From a bacterium (GTDB taxonomy: Bacteria > Spirochaetota > Spirochaetia > JABEVK01), in contig JAJXVP010000030.1 in assembly GCA_021782055.1 (NCBI GenBank), positions 1 to 20,369 on the forward strand: DNA of 20,369 nucleotides, in the 5' to 3' direction. A program made the translations under genes and the position numbers. This document shows, one piece after another, positions 1 to 6,545 of the stretch. Every line of letters begins with the position of its first letter. The first letter of the stretch is position 1. Below the pieces are notes generated by a model. The model ran no database searches. It worked only from the letters and a program-made list of their open reading frames with translations, and was not told the origin of the DNA.

Positions 1-92
1 GCCTAAAAGGAGATTCTTACAGAATGAAAGACCGATTGAAAATAGGGGTCGTTGACCCGGAATAATCAAATAAAAGCGGAACCTGGCCGCCG
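1..92 (+). other. Stretch upstream of the kinase with interrupted reading frames
   Basis: No intact gene is visible here. The kinase frame stays open leftwards from position 93 to an in-frame TAA at 63-65. Beyond that stop the same frame is open to the window edge and includes an ATG at 24 preceded by AGGAG at 8-12. A second forward frame is open from 2 to a TGA at 53. The segment 72-95 is repeated imperfectly at 96-119: both copies begin with AAAAGCGGAAC and encode KSGT-type octads in the kinase frame. This could be the decayed or frameshifted 5' part of the kinase, or simply the tail of an upstream gene. The window edge prevents a decision. Confidence 0.35.
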
Positions 93-1079
93 GTGAAAAG
101 CGGAACTTCTAAACCGTTGTTGACAATCGACCCAGCACTTATTATTAATCACCAGGCCTTCTTGGCAGATATGGCCGTTATTCTCCTCATCTTATTTTTA
201 GCTAGTCTGGCACTTTCGCTGCCCTTGGCTTTTTGGTTGGGTTCAAGGATTTCTCATCCTTTAAAAATTTTAGTCAAAGAAACCCAACAAGCAGAAACAG
301 GAAATTGGACTTGGTCAGTTCCCTCGAACGCACCGCGCGAAGTTCAAACCCTCGCCCAGGAATTCCAACGACTGGGAGTTTCACTAAAAGCCAGCGAGGA
401 TCGTCAAAATGAACTTATCGCCGATGCAGCGCACGAACTTCGAACACCGCTTACTGTTATCAGAGGAACGCTAGAGGCCATGCTCGACGGCATTTTTCCC
501 CTAGACAAGAATACGCTCGAAAATGTTTATTCTGAAACCCAACGGCTAGAGAAAATTGTTGAATCCATGCGTCAGCTTCAAGATTTGCGAACAAAGAAAG
601 TCAAACCCACTTGGTTTATGTGGCGGGCCCTAATTGACCAGGTGGTGGGGTTGTTTCAGGCCTCTGCCCACGAGAATCATCAAACCATCATTGTCCGATG
701 TGCCGAAAAAATCCAAGGCTGGGGAGAAAGCGAAGGAGTCATCCAAGTACTAATCAATTTGCTCTCGAATGCCCTCCGTTATACACCACAGGGCGGTACG
801 ATTGCATTTGAGGTTATCTCAGTTTCTCTGGGAACTCAACTTTCTGTTGAGGATTCAGGTCCTGGGGTTCCGATTCATGAACGAGAACATATCTTTGAAC
901 GTTTTGTTCGCTTGGACCCCTCCCGATCGGAAAAAACGGGAGCTCGAGGGTTAGGCTTAGCTATTACTCGCGAAATCGTTCTTAGGCATTCGGGTTCCAT
1001 TCGTGTCATCGAGGCCCCTACCGGTGGAGCTCGCTTTGAAGTGATTTTTCCGAACGCCACAGGCAATTTCCTTTCTTAG
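93..1079 (+). CDS. Sensor histidine kinase (HAMP, HisKA, HATPase), possibly 5'-truncated
   Basis: This is a membrane sensor kinase that would autophosphorylate on histidine and pass the phosphate to a response regulator, which is not in the window. Visible parts are one membrane segment at about residues 23-50, a HAMP-like linker at 50-100, the H-box AAHELRTPLT with phospho-acceptor His114, an N-box INLLSNALRYTP at 221-232, a G1 box EDSGPGVP at 253-260, an F-box IFERF and a G2 box ARGLGLAI at 284-291. The catalytic half looks intact. The N-terminus is odd: BaeS-like kinases normally have a first membrane helix and a periplasmic domain before this helix, and neither is present. The assigned GTG at 93 has no clear ribosome binding site, and an in-frame TAA lies only 28 bases upstream, so the gene may be truncated or broken. 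The small SHOCT gene behind it is convergent. Confidence 0.78.
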   Translation: MKSGTSKPLLTIDPALIINHQAFLADMAVILLILFLASLALSLPLAFWLGSRISHPLKILVKETQQAETGNWTWSVPSNAPREVQTLAQEFQRLGVSLKASEDRQNELIADAAHELRTPLTVIRGTLEAMLDGIFPLDKNTLENVYSETQRLEKIVESMRQLQDLRTKKVKPTWFMWRALIDQVVGLFQASAHENHQTIIVRCAEKIQGWGESEGVIQVLINLLSNALRYTPQGGTIAFEVISVSLGTQLSVEDSGPGVPIHEREHIFERFVRLDPSRSEKTGARGLGLAITREIVLRHSGSIRVIEAPTGGARFEVIFPNATGNFLS

Positions 1080-1119
1080 CTAGGCGCACTTCCCCTCACT
1101 CTGTCACTCCGTCAAAACC

Positions 1120-1359
1120 TCAGTCTTTCAAATCCTCACGCATAGTACGATACTCTTCCTGTGAGATTTCGCCGCGCGCATAGCGTTTCTTTAACACTTC
1201 CAAAGCGCTTTCTTCACGCTGATGAGATCGATCGGTTCTGTTAACGAGACGAATTCCTAAAACAATCACCACTGCCAGCACGGCCACCATGACCAAGCCC
1301 ATCACCCAGCCTCCCCAGCCAAAATATCCGGGCATGCCCCAACCCCAATTTCCCCACAT
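1120..1359 (-). CDS. Small membrane protein with C-terminal SHOCT domain
   Basis: This 79-residue protein starts with a Trp/Gly-rich stretch (MWGNWGWGMPGYFGWGGW), followed by one membrane helix at about residues 18-37 and a charged cytoplasmic tail. The tail ends in a SHOCT-type motif at 52-79 (LEVLKKRYARGEISQEEY, then an acidic and basic helix). SHOCT is a short C-terminal oligomerisation-type domain of unclear biochemical role, often found in small membrane proteins near envelope or metal stress systems. The ATG has a strong GGAGGT site six bases upstream. The gene is divergent from the RseC-like gene and shares a control region with matching direct repeats, so both are probably regulated together. 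The precise function is unknown. Confidence 0.85.
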   Translation of the reverse strand: MWGNWGWGMPGYFGWGGWVMGLVMVAVLAVVIVLGIRLVNRTDRSHQREESALEVLKKRYARGEISQEEYRTMREDLKD

Positions 1360-1377
1360 AATTTTACCTCCATTTTT

Positions 1378-1409
1378 ATTCTACCAAACCCTTGTGAACC
1401 GTTTATGAA
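1378..1409 (-). promoter_or_regulatory. Promoter of SHOCT gene with PhoB-style direct repeat
   Basis: Read on the minus strand, TTCATA (1409-1404) and TTCACA (1398-1393) start exactly 11 bases apart. They are followed by a 9-base gap and a -10-like TAGAAT (1383-1378). The layout of two half-sites on one helix face ending 9 bases before the -10 is that of OmpR/PhoB-class activated promoters. The mirror-image arrangement occurs in front of the RseC-like gene. Regulator identity is inference. Confidence 0.5.
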
Positions 1410-1436
1410 GTTTTTTTCTTCGTAGAAGGACAACGC

Positions 1437-1468
1437 TTCACACTTGGTTCACATTGAGGTTTTATGGT
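1437..1468 (+). promoter_or_regulatory. Promoter of RseC-like gene with matching direct repeat
   Basis: TTCACA at 1437-1442 is repeated exactly at 1448-1453, an 11-base period, followed by 9 bases and TATGGT (1463-1468) as a possible -10. The second half-site forms an inverted pair with the site serving the SHOCT gene (TGTGAACC at 1393-1400 and GGTTCACA at 1446-1453). An alternative conventional reading is TTCACA (1437) - 17 bases - TTTTAT (1460). Confidence 0.5.
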
Positions 1469-1485
1469 ATTCAAAGGAGGATATT

Positions 1486-1875
1486 ATGAAAAAGAAAGCC
1501 CTAGTTTTGGCAGTTGAGCCTGAAACTCTTACCATTGCGGTGAACGGCAATGATGACGCTTCGGGCCCTGTCGCGGCTTGTTGTATAGTCCCCTCGCAGA
1601 AGCTCGAAGTTAAAAATCCGTGGGGTGCGGCAGTACAGCCCGGCGAAGAGGTATGGATGACCGACGGCTTAGGTTCCATGGTCGGTGCCGGTTTGCTTTT
1701 TGTTATCCTTCCTGTTGTTTTGTATGGCATCGGCAGTGTACTGTGGGCACTTCTCGGCGGTTTAGCCGGTGTCGTTCTCGGTCTTGTTTTAGGTTACTTT
1801 TTTCTAAAAAGCCAGCACCTGGGGCAATACCCCAAGGTGCTGGCAAGAATACCCTCCGCCGATGTTTCGGTTTAG
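1486..1875 (+). CDS. RseC/MucC-like integral membrane protein
   Basis: This 129-residue protein resembles the RseC/MucC family, whose members are linked to sigma-E control and to SoxR reduction. The family layout is visible: a short beta-rich cytoplasmic N-terminus, the motif EVKNPWGAAVQPGEEV at 41-56 (compare the family's VKNPLGAKVGD), then two membrane helices at about 67-84 and 87-107. The N-terminal CxxC-type cysteine cluster of many members is reduced to one CysCys pair at 32-33. I chose the ATG at 1486 because AAAGGAGG sits just upstream; a longer reading from 1444 has no such site. The last codons form the hairpin of the convergent gene's terminator, and the two genes overlap by four bases at their stops. 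Its partner sigma or redox system is not in the window. Confidence 0.72.
   Translation: MKKKALVLAVEPETLTIAVNGNDDASGPVAACCIVPSQKLEVKNPWGAAVQPGEEVWMTDGLGSMVGAGLLFVILPVVLYGIGSVLWALLGGLAGVVLGLVLGYFFLKSQHLGQYPKVLARIPSADVSV
1806..1844 (-). terminator. Rho-independent terminator of the GH16 lipoprotein gene
   Basis: On the minus strand a GC-rich stem of about 14 pairs (GCCAGCACCTTGGGG against CCCCAGGTGCTGGC, one bulged A, five-base loop) is followed directly by TTTTTAG. It lies about 30 bases past the stop codon at 1872. On the plus strand no T-run follows, so it acts for the minus-strand gene only, although it lies inside the coding sequence of the RseC-like gene. Confidence 0.85.
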
Positions 1876-4800
1876 TTGTAGGTCTGTATATTGCTGGTGC
1901 TGTTCGCAGCGGTTCCTAGACCGTTGATCAGGTGATCAATTGTTCCGGTTCCCCCCAACGAGACAGTCGTAAGGTCTTGCATGCTACCCAGCAGAGCCGA
2001 AGGAACTTCGATGGCGTTGGTCAGTTGAACAGTAGGGTTTACATTGAAGAAACAGTACACCCCTAGACCCATCGCCAGGTGCGAGCTCACCGTATCAGCC
2101 ACCTTAAACGAGGGGTAGCCATACTCAGAGCCATCCATCCAAGCGGCTTGGGTCGGGACGTCATAGGGCTCTTCACTTTGGTAAAAATACACTTGTCCCC
2201 CATTGCCGTTCCACAGGGTTTGTTCTTTTTGATAGTGTTCCACCGCTAACCCGTAGATCGTAACGTTTTGACCGTTCACAACCAGCCCATGATCGGCAGG
2301 GTTCACCGTCCAGCCGACGTTCGCGGTACTGCTACCATGATCGGCACGCCAAATCCAGAAATCGTCGCCAATAACATTGTTACTGTTGATCTCGAGACTT
2401 TCGGTAGTGGTTCCCGGAGCGGCTCCTCCAACCCGGAAGAACAGATCGGATAACAGGATGGGGTTGGCGGCATGGTTGGCTGAGCTACCCGCTGGACCAA
2501 CTTGCAGTTGATAGGGAGACCCAGGACCTGCATCAAATAAGATACCCGCAATTTCTACACCGTCCACATCGGCAACCGTCATGGCTGGTGCTTGTGTTGT
2601 ATTTATTAACGTCGCCAGACCAATTCCCAGTACGATGGTATTGGGGTTAGTTACCCTTAGGGTGTCATTCAAACTATAGACCCCAGGGGTTAACAACAGA
2701 TTTTTGCCTGCTGCTAGGGCGGCGTTCAGCGTCGCGGCCGTATCGGTCGACGCTTGGGCAACATAGAACTGCGAAATCGGGATCGACGTTCCGGGGGTGT
2801 TCCCGTTAAGCCAACTTACACCCTGCGAAGCACTTCGCAAGGACGGTACAAAGACGTTGTAGTTCCCTGAAGAATCGATGTACAAGTAGGGCTTTTCTTT
2901 AACGACCGGAGTTTGGGCGACCGTGGTATTGGGAGGATTGGGGAAGGTTGTTGCCGGGGCATTCACATCCCCGACATAAACCATGTTCCACACGCTACCG
3001 TTCCAGCTTGACCACTGCGAGTTACGTGACAGCCACTGCTGTTGTCCACCCGAGTTAACCTGGCCATCGACCAAGGTGTCCCCCATAAAGCCCCCGCTGG
3101 CCCAGCCACTGGCACCGGTATTGGGGTTAATATCAAACAACCACAGCCCGCCTTTCACATGCACCCGGCGTAACGGACAGGCTTGGGACACCGCCCACAT
3201 ATCGGTCCCATTGGTGGGGGTCACCGCGATATTCTCGGCTCCTCGCCAAAAGTTGTTGGTTACGTTCATGTTAGGGTCATACGAACCATCGGCTTGGATA
3301 GAGCCCACAATCTGTGTTGCGTCAGGTGATTGTCCTAAACCCAGAATTTGGGTGTAGTACCCGACGTTGACATTCACATTGTAGGTCCCCGGTTTGAACA
3401 TAATCGCATACCGCTGTGAGCCGAACTGATTGGTCTTTTGCGACGCGTACACGGCATCAACCTGAGACTGTATGGTCGATGCAGACATGCTAGGGTCCAT
3501 GATCAGAACGTTAGGACCGAAATTAACAGGGCCGGCAGGTGCCCAATCGGCATAGGCGGTTAGGTTGCCTGTCAACACGGTCGACGAAGTAATGGCTGTT
3601 CCCGCGCCGTTTGTTCCAGAAAACCAACCGACCAAGTTATAACCCGTTTTGGTGGGAGTAGGAAAGCTCACCCCTGCGGCCCCCAAAGTTGTTCCCGAGG
3701 GAACTGACACCGAAGAAGCCGAAGGTGTTCCCCCCTGCGTGTCAAAAGACAAGGTGTAGGACGTGTTCGTTCCTGGCGCAGCATAAACACGCACCCAATC
3801 AACATCGAGAGTTTGGGGTGAGACTGTCGAAGCGGTTGGGTTACCAGGCCAGTTGCCACCCACTGCTAGGTTGAGCAACAAGTAGTTGGGGTTCTGAAAC
3901 GTGGTCCCGGTTGTACTGTCGGGGGTGACAGACCCTGTTTGAACGCCGTCGACATAATAGGTAATGCTGGTTGGGGTCCAAACCACACCAAAGGTATGGA
4001 ACGCATCCGAGAACTTACCTGTGGGCAAAGTATAGACCTCAGGCTGAGTGCTGGCGGCGGCGTTGGTCGCGCTGCTTAGCCAATGCAAGGTTCCATAAAC
4101 CGTCGAGTCGCTGAGGGTTGCACCCGACGGTGAAACACCGGTGCCACCAATCATCTCCATAATATCGGTTTCACCACAGGCGGGCCAACCTACCGAGTTT
4201 TGATTGGTGCCTAACATCCAGAAGGCTGGCCACATGCCATTGCCTGAAGGAAGTTTCATCCGGGCTTCGATCTTTCCGTAGGTGAAGCTTTGCAACCCCA
4301 AGGTTTTTAATCGTGCTGAGGTCCAATTCCCCTGAGCATCCTTTTGAGCTGTAATGACCAAACACGAATCGGTGGACGACCCATCGGCAACATTTTGGAT
4401 CGAGGCGTTTGTGGTCGTGTAGGTTTCAAGTTCATTATTCCCCCAGCCACCTGCTCCTGTATCAAAGGTCCATTTGGTGGGGTCGACTGTTGATCCGTTA
4501 AACTCATCGTCCCAGAGAAGTTGGCCACCGTACCAGGGGTCACCCGTTGAAGTGATTGGTGAAGGTGTCGGCGTCGGTGTGGGTATCGGACTAGGAGACG
4601 GTGTGGGTGTGGGTGCCGCATAGGTGAAAGAACCCCACGATGTGACGTTCGACAAGCTACCCTGCGGAACGTTAGTTTGGACGCCATTGGCAGTAACTAA
4701 GACGTCAATATAAATTTGTGCACCGGCAACAAAGGTGGCATTATTACACGTGGCTGACCAATTACCGTTGGTATTTGTCATCGCCTGGTTGGCAACCACA

Positions 4801-5792
4801 AGGCCAGTCCCATTCCCTTGGGAAACATACAGGAAAGCGGAAGAAATCGCCGTAGTCGGGGCATACGAAACCGTCAGATCACCTGCCGTCATATTCGTCA
4901 ATGTTAACGTACCATTTACTCCGCTCACCGTTAGATTTCCAGGGGTTGGGCTGGGCGATGGGCTCGGTGATGGAGATGGAGATGGGGCGGAACCGTAGGT
5001 AAACGAGGCCCAGGAGGTCACGTTTGACAAATTCCCCTGGGGAACGTTGGTCTGGACACCGTTTGCCGTTGTGAGAACGTCTACATAGATAACAGCCCCA
5101 GACGAAAAGGAGGCATTGGAGCAGGATGCCGTCCAGATACCGGAGTTATTGGTCATCGCTTGATTAGCGACCACTAACCCGGTACCGTTTCCCTGTGAAA
5201 CATACAACGCCGCAGAAGAAATGCTTGTCGAAGGCGCATACGTAACGGTTAAATTGCCCCCGGTCATGTTTGTCATTTCTAGACTGCCATTGGCACCCGA
5301 AACGGTGAGTCCTGTGCTTACCGGTGTTGGGGTTGGCGAGACTGTTGGGGATGGGGTTGAAGCGGCATAGGTAAAGGACATCCATGTCGCCACATTTGAA
5401 AGACTGCCACTGGGGAGTGTAGTTTCGACCCCGTTGTTGTTCTGTTCCAAAGCAACGTAAATTAGCGCGCCGCTGGTATAGCTGGCGTTACTAAATGTAT
5501 ACGAATACGTTCCAGCGCTAAAATTCATATTTTGAGCCGCAAGAACCAACCCTGTACCGTTTCCCTGCGACAGGTACAGTTGAACCGAAGTGTATTGCGT
5601 CCCTGGGGTGTAAGTCACCGTCAAGGATGTGTTGGTCATATTTGTGACCGAAATCGAACCTGAACTACCACTCAACGTGACATCACGCGCTACGGCGTGA
5701 TTCTGTGCGATGTTCAGGGGCGACTGACAAGCAGTCAAAAGTAGCACTAGCGCTGTCAAACCAGCAACCAGTAGCCGTTTTAACGTCAGCAT
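1872..5792 (-). CDS. Multimodular surface lipoprotein: 3x CBM56-like, GH16 beta-glucanase, InlB-type repeat, beta-helix domain
   Basis: This 1306-residue exported lipoprotein probably degrades beta-1,3-glucan or a related polysaccharide at the cell surface. A signal peptide ends in the lipobox LTAC with Cys22. Three homologous modules of about 107 residues follow (about 37-143, 161-267, 285-392), separated by Pro/Ser/Thr linkers. They resemble CBM56 glucan-binding modules (MTNxxGxW core). A GH16 domain spans about 417-671, with substrate-cleft motifs WDDEF and GKIEARMKLP and the catalytic signature ETDIME (Glu541 nucleophile, Asp543, Glu546 acid/base). An InlB/Flg_new repeat lies at about 677-752 (FDTQGG, GYNLVGWF). 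The rest, about 757-1306, looks like a double beta-helix glycan-active domain (RYAIMFKPGTYNVNVNVGYY, LLLTPGVYSLNDTLRV), similar to actinobacterial proteins often mislabelled adenylyl cyclase and perhaps GH55-like. The ATG has AGGAGG five bases upstream. GH16 is certain; the last domain's activity is not. Confidence 0.93.
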   Translation of the reverse strand: MLTLKRLLVAGLTALVLLLTACQSPLNIAQNHAVARDVTLSGSSGSISVTNMTNTSLTVTYTPGTQYTSVQLYLSQGNGTGLVLAAQNMNFSAGTYSYTFSNASYTSGALIYVALEQNNNGVETTLPSGSLSNVATWMSFTYAASTPSPTVSPTPTPVSTGLTVSGANGSLEMTNMTGGNLTVTYAPSTSISSAALYVSQGNGTGLVVANQAMTNNSGIWTASCSNASFSSGAVIYVDVLTTANGVQTNVPQGNLSNVTSWASFTYGSAPSPSPSPSPSPSPTPGNLTVSGVNGTLTLTNMTAGDLTVSYAPTTAISSAFLYVSQGNGTGLVVANQAMTNTNGNWSATCNNATFVAGAQIYIDVLVTANGVQTNVPQGSLSNVTSWGSFTYAAPTPTPSPSPIPTPTPTPSPITSTGDPWYGGQLLWDDEFNGSTVDPTKWTFDTGAGGWGNNELETYTTTNASIQNVADGSSTDSCLVITAQKDAQGNWTSARLKTLGLQSFTYGKIEARMKLPSGNGMWPAFWMLGTNQNSVGWPACGETDIMEMIGGTGVSPSGATLSDSTVYGTLHWLSSATNAAASTQPEVYTLPTGKFSDAFHTFGVVWTPTSITYYVDGVQTGSVTPDSTTGTTFQNPNYLLLNLAVGGNWPGNPTASTVSPQTLDVDWVRVYAAPGTNTSYTLSFDTQGGTPSASSVSVPSGTTLGAAGVSFPTPTKTGYNLVGWFSGTNGAGTAITSSTVLTGNLTAYADWAPAGPVNFGPNVLIMDPSMSASTIQSQVDAVYASQKTNQFGSQRYAIMFKPGTYNVNVNVGYYTQILGLGQSPDATQIVGSIQADGSYDPNMNVTNNFWRGAENIAVTPTNGTDMWAVSQACPLRRVHVKGGLWLFDINPNTGASGWASGGFMGDTLVDGQVNSGGQQQWLSRNSQWSSWNGSVWNMVYVGDVNAPATTFPNPPNTTVAQTPVVKEKPYLYIDSSGNYNVFVPSLRSASQGVSWLNGNTPGTSIPISQFYVAQASTDTAATLNAALAAGKNLLLTPGVYSLNDTLRVTNPNTIVLGIGLATLINTTQAPAMTVADVDGVEIAGILFDAGPGSPYQLQVGPAGSSANHAANPILLSDLFFRVGGAAPGTTTESLEINSNNVIGDDFWIWRADHGSSTANVGWTVNPADHGLVVNGQNVTIYGLAVEHYQKEQTLWNGNGGQVYFYQSEEPYDVPTQAAWMDGSEYGYPSFKVADTVSSHLAMGLGVYCFFNVNPTVQLTNAIEVPSALLGSMQDLTTVSLGGTGTIDHLINGLGTAANSTSNIQTYN

Positions 5793-6063
5793 AAAGGCCT
5801 CCTAAAAAAAACTTACCTTAGTCTAGGGGCAGATTTGTATGCTGACTGTACGACTTAAGGTCTAAAAATATTACGATCATTAGTCGTAAAGTTTGTTTAC
5901 ACAAGAATCCTGGCTTCCAAAACCCATTGAAACTGCAAACTAACCAAAGACACTTTGCTATGCGGTTTTAAAAATCCCCTGTTCTTTGAGGTAAGAAAAT
6001 CCTAAGAAATTTATAAGCTTTCATGCTTTCAAAATCGTCTATAACTAACCAACGGAGGAATTT
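5793..6063. promoter_or_regulatory. Divergent control region with inverted repeat TTACGA-N7-TCGTAA
   Basis: This 271-base gap separates the divergent lipoprotein and Spy-like genes. It contains the inverted repeat TTACGA (5871-5876) / TCGTAA (5884-5889), with an additional TACGA-like element near 5850, suggestive of an operator. Close to the Spy-like gene there is an 8-base tandem repeat (GCTTTCAT, GCTTTCAA, 6017-6032) and a -10-like TATAAC at 6040-6045. No confident -35 was found for either gene. Confidence 0.4.
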
Positions 6064-6495
6064 GTGAAAAAACTTTTGCTTTTGGCATTTTCTGTCGTTC
6101 TCCTGGGACTCGGGGGAACAACTTTTGCGCAAGAGGCGCCTGTGGGCCCTCACAAACAGCCCTACTGGTCCGCTTTGGGACTGACTCAGGATCAAATGAG
6201 CCGTGTCAAGTCGATCTTTGAGGGCTCGAAAGCGTTTATCCGCGTCGAACGAGCTAAGCTCGGGGTGGTTAAAGCAAAGATTCGGCTAGCCATGACTTCG
6301 TCCGCACCCGACCTTAAAGCCGTCGATGCCCTTGTCGATCAACAAATGGAACTCACCGCGGCTATCGAGAAAAATATGCTGGAAGCCGCTGCCAAGATTC
6401 ATACTTTAGTCGGCGACCAAGCCTACTATGAACTCAAGGCAAAATTCTTTCAGCATCACCATCATTGGCACCAAGAGCATCACGAATTTGACTAA
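6064..6495 (+). CDS. Spy/CpxP-like periplasmic protein with histidine-rich tail
   Basis: This 143-residue exported protein has a clear signal peptide (MKKLLLLAFSVVLLGLGG, likely cut after Ala22). The mature part is alpha-helical and has the LTxxQ signature of the Spy/CpxP/ZraP group at 40-44 (LTQDQ) and a weaker second copy, LVGDQ, at 115-119. These are periplasmic chaperones or metal-stress sensors that form cradle-shaped dimers. The C-terminus is unusual: HHHHWHQEHH at 131-140 gives seven histidines and suggests zinc, copper or nickel binding, as in ZraP-like proteins. The start is a GTG with GGAGG five bases upstream. The gene stands alone, convergent with the SUMF1 gene, with only 50 bases between their stops. 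The metal role is inferred from composition alone. Confidence 0.8.
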   Translation: MKKLLLLAFSVVLLGLGGTTFAQEAPVGPHKQPYWSALGLTQDQMSRVKSIFEGSKAFIRVERAKLGVVKAKIRLAMTSSAPDLKAVDALVDQQMELTAAIEKNMLEAAAKIHTLVGDQAYYELKAKFFQHHHHWHQEHHEFD

Positions 6496-6545
6496 ACGCT
6501 TGTACTAGTTCCATGCCGGCCGTCTCTTACCTCGTTCTGGGTACA

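Noticed and set aside
3000..3522. Adenylyl cyclase label for the C-terminal domain of the large lipoprotein
   Set aside because: Similar actinobacterial proteins carry this name in databases, but the sequence looks like repeated beta-helix turns in an exported protein with no cyclase motifs.
6017..6045. PhoB-style direct repeat in front of the Spy-like gene, matching the boxes at 1378-1468
   Set aside because: The repeat here is GCTTTCAT-type with an 8-base period and a different distance to the -10, so it does not fit the 11-base pattern.
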